Part shown: piece by piece, positions 1 through 8,273 of the stretch
Layout: each line of letters opens with the position of its first letter
Position numbering within the stretch: the first letter of the stretch is position 1
Assembly: GCA_930989535.1 (NCBI GenBank)
Contig: CAKNLK010000001.1
Location: 62,001 to 126,000 of the forward strand
Length of the DNA: 64,000 nt
Reading direction: 5' to 3'
Origin: an uncultured Clostridia bacterium
GTDB lineage: Bacteria; Bacillota; Clostridia; Christensenellales; Borkfalkiaceae
Program-made: the position numbers and the translations under genes
Notes under the pieces: model-generated
What the model was told of the DNA's origin: nothing
Databases searched by the model: none
The model's input: the letters and a program-made list of their open reading frames with translations, nothing else

Positions 1-645
1 ATCCAACACATCGTTTTCATGCGATTGCTTTACATAATGAATCTGGAAAGCTTTCAAGCGGCGCGCCTTCAGCTCCGCGACCGAAAAGCAGTTGAAGATA
101 TAATCGGCATATTTAATATTGTTGACGTGGTTGTTCAAATCGTATTCCGAATTTGCTATTTTTATGGAAAAGGCGGGATGCGTCTTTTCCTGCACGCCGT
201 CGATGCGCCACTCGCCGCACTCGGCCGCCCTTTCATCGATAAAATCGATTTCAGGCTGTGCTATTTTCGAGCAGGGAACAATGCGGCCGTTTTTTGCGTC
301 GAGGATGCACCAACGGGAAAAGACGCGCAAAAGCAATTCACCCGAAGCGCCGCGCACCGTAAAACTCCGCTCGTAAATCGCCTTATTCGGCACATGCGGC
401 CAAGTCGCAACGGTGATTTCGTCGCGGAAGGCGGGAAGAGACTCGACTTCCGCATATATTTTCGAGAGAACCCAAAAATGCCCCTCCCGCGCCAGCTTTG
501 CAAACCCCAGCCCCATTTCCTCGGAATGGTCTCCCGCCGTTTCCTGAAAATACCCCAACACAGCGGAAGGTTTCAGCTTCTGCGCAAAATCCGTCTCATA
601 ATTGCGAATCGTAAATTTCCGTTCCAGTTTATTGCTCGCTTTCAT
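1..645 (-). CDS. Acyl-ACP thioesterase, 3' end cut by window edge
   Basis: Reading leftward from ATG at 645, an open frame of 215 codons runs off the window. The product resembles the FatA/FatB-type acyl-ACP thioesterase family (PF01643), which hydrolyses acyl-ACP to release free fatty acids in the cytosol. The start KLERKFTIRNYETDFAQKL and the first hotdog domain (about residues 5-130) match, and a second hotdog begins near residue 150 with SEYDLNNHVNN, the family's N-x-H-V-N-N motif holding catalytic Asn and His. A GAGG ribosome site lies 8 bases before the ATG. The usual length is about 240-250 residues, so only some 30 are missing. It is divergent from the PadR-type gene at 854. Confidence 0.85.
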   Translation of the reverse strand, partial: MKASNKLERKFTIRNYETDFAQKLKPSAVLGYFQETAGDHSEEMGLGFAKLAREGHFWVLSKIYAEVESLPAFRDEITVATWPHVPNKAIYERSFTVRGASGELLLRVFSRWCILDAKNGRIVPCSKIAQPEIDFIDERAAECGEWRIDGVQEKTHPAFSIKIANSEYDLNNHVNNIKYADYIFNCFSVAELKARRLKAFQIHYVKQSHENDVLD

Positions 646-673
646 CGTATCAGAACCTCGCTTATATGAGTCT

Positions 674-704
674 ATTTTACAACAGAAGGGCGCCGTTTGT
701 CCAA
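674..704 (-). promoter_or_regulatory. Possible promoter of the acyl-ACP thioesterase
   Basis: On the minus strand TGGACA (698-703) and TAAAAT (674-679) are 18 bases apart, about 30 bases before the gene. The match is moderate and it is the only candidate seen in this divergent 208-base gap. Confidence 0.35.
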
Positions 705-801
705 CATTTCAGCAAATTTTATTTTTTGGATTTTCCTCCGCATTATACCAGACATAATACCTTGTAAAAATATGTATTTTTCAATATATCTTCTCCAAAT
801 G

Positions 802-830
802 TTGACAAATTTCGACAAAGATAGTATAAT
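802..830 (+). promoter_or_regulatory. Sigma-A-type promoter of the PadR-like gene
   Basis: Consensus TTGACA (802-807), a 17-base spacer and consensus TATAAT (825-830) stand just before an AAGGAGG ribosome site at 841-847. This is one of the best promoter matches in the window, so the gene is probably well expressed unless repressed. Confidence 0.85.
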
Positions 831-853
831 ATTTTCAAACAAGGAGGTCTGCC

Positions 854-2779
854 ATGAATCCAGACAGTACCAATGAAAACGAAAAAGATACTTCCGGAAA
901 CACGTCCTCAATCAGCAGCGACCTGATTCGCGGCCATATCAATACAATTATTCTGCGCACGCTCTATGACGGCGACAAGTATGGCTACGAAATTATCAAC
1001 GAAATCGAAGAGAAAAGCAAGGGGCAGTACACATTAAAGCAGCCCACCCTTTACAGCGCCCTGAAGCGTCTGGAAAGCCAGGACTTTTTAACTTCGTACT
1101 GGGGCGGCGTGAGCAACGGCGGCAGGAGAAAGTACTTTCAGATTACCGATAAGGGCAGGAAAGTCGTCGAACAAAATTTGGCTGAATGGGAATATTCGCG
1201 CACCGTCATCGACAGCCTGATTTCCGAGCGGGATTACGACTTCAGCAATCCCCCGCCCTCCTCTTCCGTCGATTTCAATATCCTGAAAAAATCGACTACG
1301 CGCGTTCCCGTCGGCAAGGGCGACGAGGAAGATTTTATCGACTTGGGCGAGGGTGAATTGGACGCGGAGGAAACAGAACCGGGCAAAGCAGAAACAGCCG
1401 TTTCGGACGCCCGTGAAGAAGCCGCGCAAGCCCCCACCGCGCCGGCAGACGCCGGAACGGAAGAGCCCGCCGCAATCGAGCAGCAGGAAGCTGCGCAAGC
1501 CCCTTCCCCGCAAGAGGCTCCCGCCGAAAGTTTGGTGCAGGAACCTGCCGAGCAGGAGCCCCCCGTCCAGCCTTCCTACGCGGCCGCAGCAGAGACGGCG
1601 GATAGCATCTCGCAGCAGCCGTACGCCGAAACCGCTCCGCAGGAAACGGCAGCCGGCCGGGCCATTCCGGAATCGCCGATTGCCCCGAAAGAGGAACCGC
1701 CCCTGTCGGAGGAAGAGAAACAGCGTATTCACGAGAATTATAAAGTGTTGATAGGCGACGACAACGACGCGACATCGTACTATTATACGCACGTTGCCCA
1801 GCGAAACCGCGAAGACAGAAACACCTTTGACAGTACTGTATTCGGCAACGCCCCGCGCGAAGAATATCCTCCGCAGCAACCGCCCATGCAGGAACCGGCC
1901 TACGAGCAGCCGCCGCAGGATTTATATCCGCCGCAACCGGAGTATTATTATGCTCCCGCCGAACAGTACGGCGGACAGCAAATGCCGCAGGCGGCCGAGC
2001 AGCCGGCGCCTCCCCCCGCGGAAAATGAGGCGGCAGATTTGCTCTATGCAAACCGCTCGCCGGCGGAGCGCAACTACAAGTCGCTCCTGTCCCGCCTGTA
2101 CGACAACACCATCAAGACGCACGAGGACGAGGAGCAATACCCCGAACCGGCGGAAGATGCAGCCGAATATACGGAAGCAGAAACGGTACAGCCCGCCCCC
2201 GCGGCACCCGCCGAGCAACCTACGGCGAATTCCGCCCCTGCCCGCGTTCACGCTGGGAAGACGGCGAGCAATATAGAATTTTACGACGTCGAGGAAAAGG
2301 CGGAAAACGAAGGGCTTCGCATTACGACCACGAACGGTTCGCGCAACAGAACGGTTTCGAAGACGGTAAACAACACTTTCGACAAGGGCAAAGCGCTCTT
2401 TATCACGGCGGTCTACGTATTTATCATTGCGCTCGCAGAATCCATCATCAATATCTGCCTGAAAGACGTGATGCAGTCGCATACCGCATATGTCGTAATT
2501 CCGTTTGTAATCGATTTCGTAATGCTGGGAGTATTTCTCTTCCTGTACCTGCGCGGTTACGGAAAGAACAGCCGCAAGTCGCAATCGAAATCGTACATTT
2601 CGGCGAGCCTCATTATCTTTGTAAACCTCGTTTTAATCACTTGCCTGATTGCATATCTCATTTCTGCGGCAACAGATACCCCGCTCAACTTTATGATTTA
2701 TGCGATTTTCCCCTGCATTTATCTGTTCAACGTACCGCTCTTTGCAATCTTATACAACTATAACAGCAATAAATATTAA
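854..2779 (+). CDS. PadR-family regulator fused to a long disordered linker and a four-helix membrane domain
   Basis: 641 residues. Residues about 20-120 form a PadR-type winged helix (ILRTLYDGDKYGYEIINEI, then a TLYSALKRLE recognition region and GGRRKYFQITDKG wing). PadR proteins are normally about 110-180 residue cytosolic repressors. Here the domain is followed by about 370 residues rich in Pro, Glu, Ala and Gln with runs of Tyr, likely disordered, and then by four hydrophobic segments at about 514-537, 545-568, 582-606 and 612-635. A DNA-binding head tethered to the membrane is therefore predicted. The gene has its own strong promoter and AAGGAGG site and ends at a terminator, so it is monocistronic. 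Its target is unknown; no adjacent transporter of the usual PadR type is present. Confidence 0.8.
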   Translation: MNPDSTNENEKDTSGNTSSISSDLIRGHINTIILRTLYDGDKYGYEIINEIEEKSKGQYTLKQPTLYSALKRLESQDFLTSYWGGVSNGGRRKYFQITDKGRKVVEQNLAEWEYSRTVIDSLISERDYDFSNPPPSSSVDFNILKKSTTRVPVGKGDEEDFIDLGEGELDAEETEPGKAETAVSDAREEAAQAPTAPADAGTEEPAAIEQQEAAQAPSPQEAPAESLVQEPAEQEPPVQPSYAAAAETADSISQQPYAETAPQETAAGRAIPESPIAPKEEPPLSEEEKQRIHENYKVLIGDDNDATSYYYTHVAQRNREDRNTFDSTVFGNAPREEYPPQQPPMQEPAYEQPPQDLYPPQPEYYYAPAEQYGGQQMPQAAEQPAPPPAENEAADLLYANRSPAERNYKSLLSRLYDNTIKTHEDEEQYPEPAEDAAEYTEAETVQPAPAAPAEQPTANSAPARVHAGKTASNIEFYDVEEKAENEGLRITTTNGSRNRTVSKTVNNTFDKGKALFITAVYVFIIALAESIINICLKDVMQSHTAYVVIPFVIDFVMLGVFLFLYLRGYGKNSRKSQSKSYISASLIIFVNLVLITCLIAYLISAATDTPLNFMIYAIFPCIYLFNVPLFAILYNYNSNKY

Positions 2780-2783
2780 AGAG

Positions 2784-2816
2784 AAAGCGCCTCAACCCGA
2801 AAATTGAGGCGCTTTT
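2784..2816. terminator. Bidirectional intrinsic terminator
   Basis: A perfect 12-bp stem (2784-2795 with 2804-2815), an 8-base loop and flanking A/T runs lie between the converging genes at 854-2779 and 2836-3384, and can serve both. Confidence 0.85.
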
Positions 2817-2835
2817 GCTATTTCTTTAATCAATT

Positions 2836-3384
2836 TTAAGACGGATTCTTGCTCGGCTTTTTCTTATATGCGAGCAATCGGAACAGATACGGAAAAATTT
2901 TTGCGTCGGAAGTATCGAACATCAAATTTTTCCGCCCGCGCTCGGCAACCGCCATGTCGTAAGTCCATTGAATCGCTCCGCGCGGAAAGGAATCCCTTTC
3001 CCGTTCAAACCGCGCGCACTCCTCTTCTCCGAAAGAAATAATCAGGTTAAATGTATCCAGGCACAGCCCGAAGCGGCATAAAACTTCGCCGCCCTTTTTT
3101 ACCGAATAATAGAGCTCCCACAGGGCGTCCCCGCGCGTCCATCGGCAGTCGAGCTCTCCGTACCGGGCGCGAATTTCGTCGAGCAAGGCAAAGAGCGCGC
3201 AAAATTTCTCCTCTTTGAGCATCTGCAGAGCAAGCTCTCTGCCCTCCTCGTCCGTCTGCAGCAGATATCGCGTGCGGGGAAGAAGCACACGGCGCAGGAG
3301 TTCGCGCTCTTCATCGTTTAACTTTGCCCGGTCAAATTTCAATAAAATTTTTTGCCCTTCCGTATATCTTCTTTCGTTTCGCAT
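2836..3384 (-). CDS. Uncharacterised protein, possibly DUF3788-like
   Basis: 182 residues, soluble, rich in Arg, Glu and Leu, with no signal peptide or membrane segment. A central stretch (LDCRWTRGDALWELYYSVKK followed by a beta-rich GGEVLCRFGLCLD) and a later FPRGAIQWTYDM recall the DUF3788 group of small proteins of unknown function, but the match is by eye and weak. It starts 19 bases after the stop of the tlyA-like gene and shares its direction, so it is likely the last gene of the nusB-folD-ispA-tlyA group. No clear ribosome site precedes the ATG. No function is proposed. Confidence 0.55.
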   Translation of the reverse strand: MRNERRYTEGQKILLKFDRAKLNDEERELLRRVLLPRTRYLLQTDEEGRELALQMLKEEKFCALFALLDEIRARYGELDCRWTRGDALWELYYSVKKGGEVLCRFGLCLDTFNLIISFGEEECARFERERDSFPRGAIQWTYDMAVAERGRKNLMFDTSDAKIFPYLFRLLAYKKKPSKNPS

Positions 3385-3403
3385 TGACGCAACAACCCGT
3401 ATA

Positions 3404-4177
3404 TCAATCTAATTCCGAAACTCTTTTTTCAAAAGCGGCAATTCCTTCGGCGCCGGAAGCCGCTTTTTGCAACAGCATCATATACTCTATATTTTTATTT
3501 TCACGGATGGGAGCGGGCGTAACATTCCGCGGAATTAAGCCGCACCGCGCGGCCGCCGCGGCAAGTTCGTTTACTATGTCCAGTCTCTTTTTTCTGTCTT
3601 TGACGATGCCGTGTTTATTCAGCCCTATCCCTCCGCATTCAAATTGCGGCTTTACCAATACATATGCAGCGCCGCCCTCCTCGAGCAGCCCCGCAATGAC
3701 GGGAAAAATCAGCTTCAGAGAAATAAAACTTAAATCCGCGGTGACGACGTCGATTCGCTCGGCGCCGATATCCTCCCTGCGGAGATAGCGCACGTTCGTT
3801 TCATCCAGCACCCGCACGCGGGAATCGCCGCGCACCGCTTCGTCGAGCTGTCCTTTGCCGACATCCACGGCATAGACAACCGCGGCCCCCGCTTGCAGCA
3901 AACAATCGGTAAACCCGCCCGTACTCGCGCCCAAATCGACGCAGGTACAGCCGCAGACATCCCGCGCGAAATCATCCAGCGCCTTCCGCAATTTATATCC
4001 GCCCTCCGAAACGAAGGAGAGCGGTTTTTCCCGTATCTCGATTGAATCGCCGTCCGTAACCTCGTCGGACGGTTTGCCCGCCCGTCCGTTCACAAAGACG
4101 CGCCCCTCCGCTACCGCGCGTGCGGCCTTTGTGCGCGACGAAAAACCGTGTTCGGACAAATATTTATCCAACCGCAT
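3404..4177 (-). CDS. tlyA: TlyA-family RNA 2'-O-methyltransferase (S4 domain plus SAM domain)
   Basis: 257 residues. An S4 RNA-binding domain covers about residues 1-60 (MRLDKYLSEHGFSSRTKAAR) and an FtsJ-like methyltransferase domain follows, with the SAM motif VDLGASTGGFTDCLLQ near residue 80 and PQFECGG further on. TlyA enzymes 2'-O-methylate rRNA (C1409 in 16S and/or C1920 in 23S). The length is normal. The start ATG shares one base with the stop of the prenyl synthase gene (TAATG), indicating translational coupling. The operon position after ispA is classical for Bacillota, though dxs, usually between them, is absent. Confidence 0.92.
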   Translation of the reverse strand: MRLDKYLSEHGFSSRTKAARAVAEGRVFVNGRAGKPSDEVTDGDSIEIREKPLSFVSEGGYKLRKALDDFARDVCGCTCVDLGASTGGFTDCLLQAGAAVVYAVDVGKGQLDEAVRGDSRVRVLDETNVRYLRREDIGAERIDVVTADLSFISLKLIFPVIAGLLEEGGAAYVLVKPQFECGGIGLNKHGIVKDRKKRLDIVNELAAAAARCGLIPRNVTPAPIRENKNIEYMMLLQKAASGAEGIAAFEKRVSELD

Positions 4178-5061
4178 TAAGATTCCCTGCTCCGAACATA
4201 TTCGGTTAAATCCGCCAAAAAGGAACAGTCGTACGGCAATTCATCCAAAATACGCATGCAGATATCCCGATGCTGGTCTGCCATTTCGCCGCACTTTTCC
4301 AAACCGTAAATCCGAACGGAAGAAAGTTTCTCCTCGGCGGCGTCCTTTCCTATCGTCTTGCCGACTTTTTCAAAATCCCCGGTGACGTCCAAAATATCGT
4401 CTGTAATTTGAAACAGAAACCCGAAATGTTTGCCGAACTCGGCAAACAGCGCAACTATATTTTCGTCGGCACCGTAGACCAAGGCGGGAACGGTGACGGC
4501 GGAAACAATCATCTTCGCCGTCTTGTTGAGAATGATGAACTCCTCTTCCGCGGCACCCGCCTCCTTTCCCTCGAAAAACAAATCGGCGGCCTGCCCCGCA
4601 ATCATGCCGTGCATTCCGGCATTCTTACAGATTTCCGCCGCCGCATTCAGATACGTTTTTCCGTTGCGGCACTCCTCAAAGCACACGGAGAACGCCTCAT
4701 TGAGCAGAGCGTCCCCCGCCAAAATTGCCTGGCCTTCCCCGAATACCTTGTGGTTTGACGGCTTACCGCGGCGGTAATCGTCGTTGTCCATCGCCGGAAG
4801 GTCGTCGTGAATGAGGGAATAGGTATGAATCATTTCCAGGGCGAGGGCAAACCGGGCGACGTCGCTCGTCTTGCCGCCCAAAGCGCGCGCGCATGCAAAC
4901 ATCAACACGGGGCGCACCCTCTTCCCGCCGAGCGCAAGCGAATAGCGTACGCTTTCGCTTAAAACCTGCGGGCGCACCTGCATTCCCTCGAGATATTCCC
5001 CGAGCGCCTTTTCAAATTCGGCGCGATATTCTTCCCACTTTTGTTTAAAATTCGAATCCAC
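4177..5061 (-). CDS. ispA: Farnesyl/geranyl diphosphate synthase (short-chain polyprenyl synthetase)
   Basis: 294 residues. It condenses isopentenyl diphosphate with allylic diphosphates to give C10-C15 precursors for undecaprenyl phosphate and quinones. The first aspartate-rich motif is DDLPAMDNDD at residues 86-95 and the second is DDILD near residue 220. GGKRVRP at 45-51 binds IPP. These are all in normal spacing for an IspA-type enzyme. It begins 1 base after folD ends and overlaps tlyA by one base. In many Clostridia xseA and xseB lie between folD and ispA; here they are missing. Confidence 0.93.
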   Translation of the reverse strand: MDSNFKQKWEEYRAEFEKALGEYLEGMQVRPQVLSESVRYSLALGGKRVRPVLMFACARALGGKTSDVARFALALEMIHTYSLIHDDLPAMDNDDYRRGKPSNHKVFGEGQAILAGDALLNEAFSVCFEECRNGKTYLNAAAEICKNAGMHGMIAGQAADLFFEGKEAGAAEEEFIILNKTAKMIVSAVTVPALVYGADENIVALFAEFGKHFGFLFQITDDILDVTGDFEKVGKTIGKDAAEEKLSSVRIYGLEKCGEMADQHRDICMRILDELPYDCSFLADLTEYVRSRES

Positions 5062-5062
5062 T

Positions 5063-5908
5063 TCAACTCCTGGAAGCCGTCAAAACGGTATTATACAACA
5101 GCATGGTGATGGTCATCGGCCCGACGCCGCCCGGAACGGGGGTGATATACGACGCCTTGTCCTTGACTCCTTCAAAATCGACGTCTCCGCACAGCTTACC
5201 GTTTTCATCCCTGTCCATGCCGACGTCAATCACCACGGCGCCCTCTTTGACCATGTCCGCCGTCACAAACTTTGCGCGCCCGATAGCGACCACGAGGATA
5301 TCCGCCCCGGCGCACACTTCCTTCAGATTTTCTGTCTTGCTGTGGCAGACGGTGACGGTCGCATCCGCATTCAACAGCAGCATCGCCATCGGTTTGCCGA
5401 CGATATTCGAGCGGCCGAGCATGACCGCGTTTTTCCCTTTCGGATTGATGCCGTACTCCTCCAGCATCTTCATGACTCCGAACGGCGTGCATGCGACAAT
5501 CGTCTCGCGGTTCATCGCAAGATTGCCGACATTTTCCGCACAGAAGCCGTCGACGTCCTTTTTCGGAGGGATACGGCGGAGAACCGCGCGCTCGTCGATA
5601 TGTTTGGGCAGGGGCAGCTGCACAAGGATTCCGTGTACATTGTCCGCCGCGGCAAGTTCATCCACCAGCCCGCACACCTGCTGCTGCGTCGCATCCGCAG
5701 GCAGATGATAGGAGAAAGATTTGACGCCGACCTCTTCGCACGCCTTGATTTTATTGCGCACATAGACTTGCGAAGCGGAATCTTCCCCCACAAGTACGAC
5801 CGCGAGGCCGATTTCTTTCCCGCGCTCCGCCTGAAATGCCGCAACGCGGGTTTTAATCTCCGCGCGCATTTTTGCAGCCAATGCCTTACCGTCGATAATC
5901 GTACTCAT
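5063..5908 (-). CDS. folD: Methylenetetrahydrofolate dehydrogenase/cyclohydrolase
   Basis: 281 residues, full length. The bifunctional enzyme interconverts 5,10-methylene-THF, methenyl-THF and 10-formyl-THF for purine, fMet and one-carbon supply. YVRNKIKACEEVGV (about residues 49-62) carries the catalytic Tyr/Lys, QLPLPKHID follows, and GRSNIVGKPMAMLLL near residue 165 is the NADP-binding signature. PVPGGVGPMTITML closes the protein. The start codon shares one base with the nusB stop (TAATG), so the pair is translationally coupled. Confidence 0.95.
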   Translation of the reverse strand: MSTIIDGKALAAKMRAEIKTRVAAFQAERGKEIGLAVVLVGEDSASQVYVRNKIKACEEVGVKSFSYHLPADATQQQVCGLVDELAAADNVHGILVQLPLPKHIDERAVLRRIPPKKDVDGFCAENVGNLAMNRETIVACTPFGVMKMLEEYGINPKGKNAVMLGRSNIVGKPMAMLLLNADATVTVCHSKTENLKEVCAGADILVVAIGRAKFVTADMVKEGAVVIDVGMDRDENGKLCGDVDFEGVKDKASYITPVPGGVGPMTITMLLYNTVLTASRS

Positions 5909-6303
5909 TATTCTTTTCCTCCGTTCAGAAATGCGGCGAGAACGCCGTTCACAAATCCGGCGCTGCGCTCCGTCGAATATTTTTTCGCAAGCCCTACGGC
6001 CTCGTCGATAGCGACGATGTCCGGAACGTCGTCCACGTATTTCATTTCCGCCATCGCCATCATCAACAGGCTCTTATCGGCGGGGAAAATGCGTTTTTCC
6101 GAAAAACCAATCGAATACTTGTCCAAAAAGCCGGCCAGCTCCGCTTCATGGCTGCGGACAAGCCCGACCAATTTCTCCGCATAGGCGATCTCTTCCTCGT
6201 CGAGTTCCTTGTATACCCCGCGGCGGAAAGACGGCGTCTCTTCCGCTGCGAACAAAGAGGCAAAAATAATTTTAAACGCACATTCCCGCGCTTTGTTTCT
6301 CAT
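5908..6303 (-). CDS. nusB: Transcription antitermination factor NusB
   Basis: 131 residues, all-alpha, typical for NusB, which joins NusE (S10) on boxA RNA in rRNA antitermination. The N terminus MRNKARECAFKIIFASLF and the C-terminal VAIDEAVGLAKKYSTERSAG (family motif N/DEAVELAKxY-T--S) identify it. It is the first gene of the nusB-folD-ispA-tlyA run and is preceded by a large hairpin that separates it from asp23. A weak AGGAAG ribosome site precedes the ATG. Confidence 0.9.
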   Translation of the reverse strand: MRNKARECAFKIIFASLFAAEETPSFRRGVYKELDEEEIAYAEKLVGLVRSHEAELAGFLDKYSIGFSEKRIFPADKSLLMMAMAEMKYVDDVPDIVAIDEAVGLAKKYSTERSAGFVNGVLAAFLNGGKE

Positions 6304-6342
6304 ACGCTTTCTTCCTGCTGAATTTTTCTTTATACATACGAT

Positions 6343-6377
6343 TAGGTTTTCCCCTCAAAATCCGAGGGGAAAACCTA
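6343..6377 (-). terminator. Long hairpin between asp23 and nusB
   Basis: A perfect 14-bp stem (6343-6356 with 6364-6377) with a 7-base loop lies 11 bases after the asp23 stop. It lacks a terminal U-run on either strand, so it may be a weak terminator, an RNA processing or stabilising structure, or an attenuator before nusB. Confidence 0.55.
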
Positions 6378-6388
6378 TCGTTAAATCG

Positions 6389-6730
6389 CTATTCTGCGGC
6401 GCGCTCCTGCGAAAAGTCAACGCCCACAACATATACGTCAACGCGCTTGACTTTATACTCCGTCATCGCCTCGACGTTGTGTTTGACCGATTGCTGTATC
6501 TTAAACGCGACGTCCGGCACGCTGTAACCGTAGTCGGCGTTGACGGATATTTCCGCATAGATGCCGTCCTTTTCAAAGTACAGCTTCAGCCCCTTTTTCT
6601 TGCCGGCGAGCAGCTCGACTCCCTCCACTTCTTTGACAGCGAGGGCAACGATACCGCTCACAATGCCGGAGTTGTACGAAACCTTTCCCTTCTGTCCCTC
6701 CGGAGGTACCCGTTTAAATAAAGCCATCAA
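6389..6730 (-). CDS. Asp23/Gls24-family envelope stress protein
   Basis: 113 residues. Asp23-type proteins are small, abundant cytosolic or membrane-associated proteins linked to cell-envelope homeostasis in Bacillota. The family pattern is clear: GIVSGIVALAVKEVEGVE near the N terminus and VNADYGYSVPDVAFKIQQSV in the middle. In many Clostridia the same gene sits between spoIIIAH and nusB, as here. It has its own extended -10 element and an AGGAG ribosome site, so vegetative expression independent of the sporulation operon is likely. Confidence 0.88.
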   Translation of the reverse strand: MMALFKRVPPEGQKGKVSYNSGIVSGIVALAVKEVEGVELLAGKKKGLKLYFEKDGIYAEISVNADYGYSVPDVAFKIQQSVKHNVEAMTEYKVKRVDVYVVGVDFSQERAAE

Positions 6731-6759
6731 CCAATCTCCTAAAAGATTTTCTCGATGGT

Positions 6760-6765
6760 ATTATA
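6760..6765 (-). promoter_or_regulatory. Extended -10 promoter element of asp23
   Basis: On the minus strand TGTTATAAT places an extended TG motif before a perfect TATAAT, 30 bases ahead of the asp23 start. No good -35 box is present, which is tolerated with an extended -10. Confidence 0.6.
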
Positions 6766-6797
6766 ACACATTTTTCCGAAATTGAACAGTATTTTTT

Positions 6798-7286
6798 TCA
6801 ACTTTCCGAATTTATCGGCATAATATTTACATTTGCGGGGTCACAGCCGGCTTCTTCGGTCAAAATATTATAGATAGAGAGGAAATCGTTATACGCAAGC
6901 TCCGTCGCGTTGACGAACACGTTCACATTATCCGAATCCATGCCGATGCTCACGACCGCGTCCTGATACCCGAGCGATTTGATGTAGGTTTCGAGCAGCA
7001 ATTCGCGCTCCATGATTTCGACAATCTCCAATTTGAGAGCCATCGCCTCTTCATACGCGGCGCTGCCAGCCTCCGCGTCCTGCAAGATGGAATCGAGCTG
7101 CAAAAGCTCCTCGTTGCGCGTCGTGGTGCGCTCCGTCCTGTACGTCGAAAAATAATTCGCCGTCGTTACGCCATCCGTATCCGCACTGCCGGGCAGAGTG
7201 CCCGCGAGCACGAAATTGAAAATCGCCGTCACTGCGAGCAGCAATACCAATCCGGACATGATAATGATTTTCTTTGTCTTAGACAT
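6798..7286 (-). CDS. spoIIIAH: Stage III sporulation protein AH
   Basis: 162 residues. SpoIIIAH is the mother-cell half of the SpoIIQ-SpoIIIAH zipper that bridges the two membranes around the engulfed forespore. One N-terminal membrane helix (about residues 8-28) is followed by a coiled-coil region (about 48-90) and a YscJ/FliF-like ring-building domain (LETYIKSLGYQDAVVSI to the end). The length is somewhat below the B. subtilis protein. It is the last gene of the spoIIIA operon, 25 bases after spoIIIAG, and shares the AG-AH order seen across spore formers. Confidence 0.88.
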   Translation of the reverse strand: MSKTKKIIIMSGLVLLLAVTAIFNFVLAGTLPGSADTDGVTTANYFSTYRTERTTTRNEELLQLDSILQDAEAGSAAYEEAMALKLEIVEIMERELLLETYIKSLGYQDAVVSIGMDSDNVNVFVNATELAYNDFLSIYNILTEEAGCDPANVNIMPINSES

Positions 7287-7311
7287 CTTTCCATACTCCT
7301 TTTATTGAAAT

Positions 7312-7797
7312 TCAGCCGCCCTTTGTGTATACCTTGATTATGCTTTGGTTTATATTTAAAACGGATGCCGCTGCTTCCAGCAAGCTGAATCTGACGCCCA
7401 GGTCGTTTGCCCCTTCCGAGACAATCAGAACTCCCGTTATTTCCGGAAATTTTTCCTCCAGCACCACTACCTCGCCGTTTACCAGAACCGGCTTCGTCGT
7501 AACGCTTCCGTCCTCGTTCACCGTCGTCTCCATCGCCAGAACAAGTTCGCCTTCCGAGCGGGCATTGATAACGACTTCGACATTGCCCGCCCCCTCCATC
7601 TGCGACAGCGTTTTCGACAGTTTTTCCTCCAAAACCGCGATGTAATCCACCGATTCGCCCGCCGCGGTATTGTCTTCGCTGCGGAAAGAAAACAGCAGCA
7701 GCGCGGCAATGACAAGGATAAATACAGCTACGGCTATAATTTCCGGCAATTTGCCGAACCGCAGTTTTTTCTTTGGAGAGCCGGCCGAATCATTCAT
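7312..7797 (-). CDS. spoIIIAG: Stage III sporulation protein AG
   Basis: 161 residues. SpoIIIAG forms the large ring of the feeding-tube complex in the mother-cell membrane. A basic N terminus, one membrane helix at about residues 17-40 (IIAVAVFILVIAALLLF) and an external domain ending in TGVLIVSEGANDLGVRF and INQSIIKVYTKGG are typical. It overlaps the end of spoIIIAF by 8 bases, indicating coupled translation. Confidence 0.9.
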   Translation of the reverse strand: MNDSAGSPKKKLRFGKLPEIIAVAVFILVIAALLLFSFRSEDNTAAGESVDYIAVLEEKLSKTLSQMEGAGNVEVVINARSEGELVLAMETTVNEDGSVTTKPVLVNGEVVVLEEKFPEITGVLIVSEGANDLGVRFSLLEAAASVLNINQSIIKVYTKGG

Positions 7798-8272
7798 ATA
7801 CGTTTACCTCCGCATCCGGAATCAGTTCCTGCGTACGGCTTTCGACCTGAGCTATAATAATTATATGCTCGTCGTTTCCGTACATTCCGAAATTTTCGAT
7901 TTTTATGTTTACATTCGTCACATTATACGCGTATTCGGCATAGTCCCACAATATCTCCGCCGAAACGCCGATGGCGAATTCCTCTTCGAGCAGCTCCTCC
8001 AGCGAATCCGCCTCCTCCTGCGCACGCTTGCCGAACATGTATTCGATAAAGTCGTCGTCCAGCTCCGCACCCGCAGAATCGCTCCCGTCTCCCGCGGGCG
8101 GCTCGCCCGTAAACTTTTCAAACAGCGCAAACAGCGGCGCAATCATAACCGAAAGGCAAAATAATTTTAAAATCCCGTTGATAAACTTGCCGATTTTTCC
8201 CTCCGGCATGAGAATAGCCGCCAAGGCAGAAATAATCACCGCGCCGCATACGGCCCATATATACGCTTGCAT
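7790..8272 (-). CDS. spoIIIAF: Stage III sporulation protein AF
   Basis: 160 residues. Two hydrophobic segments lie at the N terminus (about residues 6-23 and 33-50) and the rest is an acidic extracytoplasmic domain, as in the family, which is needed for the mother cell-forespore channel. The gene starts 1 base after spoIIIAE and overlaps spoIIIAG. Function is assigned mainly from position within a complete spoIIIA set and from the membrane layout. Confidence 0.86.
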   Translation of the reverse strand: MQAYIWAVCGAVIISALAAILMPEGKIGKFINGILKLFCLSVMIAPLFALFEKFTGEPPAGDGSDSAGAELDDDFIEYMFGKRAQEEADSLEELLEEEFAIGVSAEILWDYAEYAYNVTNVNIKIENFGMYGNDEHIIIIAQVESRTQELIPDAEVNVYE

Positions 8273-8273
8273 T

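Noticed and set aside
19-669. Rightward 216-codon frame at the left edge
   Set aside because: Shadow of the leftward acyl-ACP thioesterase, whose family motifs are clear.
1335-2584. Long frames opposite the PadR-fusion linker
   Set aside because: High GC third positions and Pro/Ala/Glu codons open the opposite frames; no ribosome sites and Arg-rich nonsense composition.
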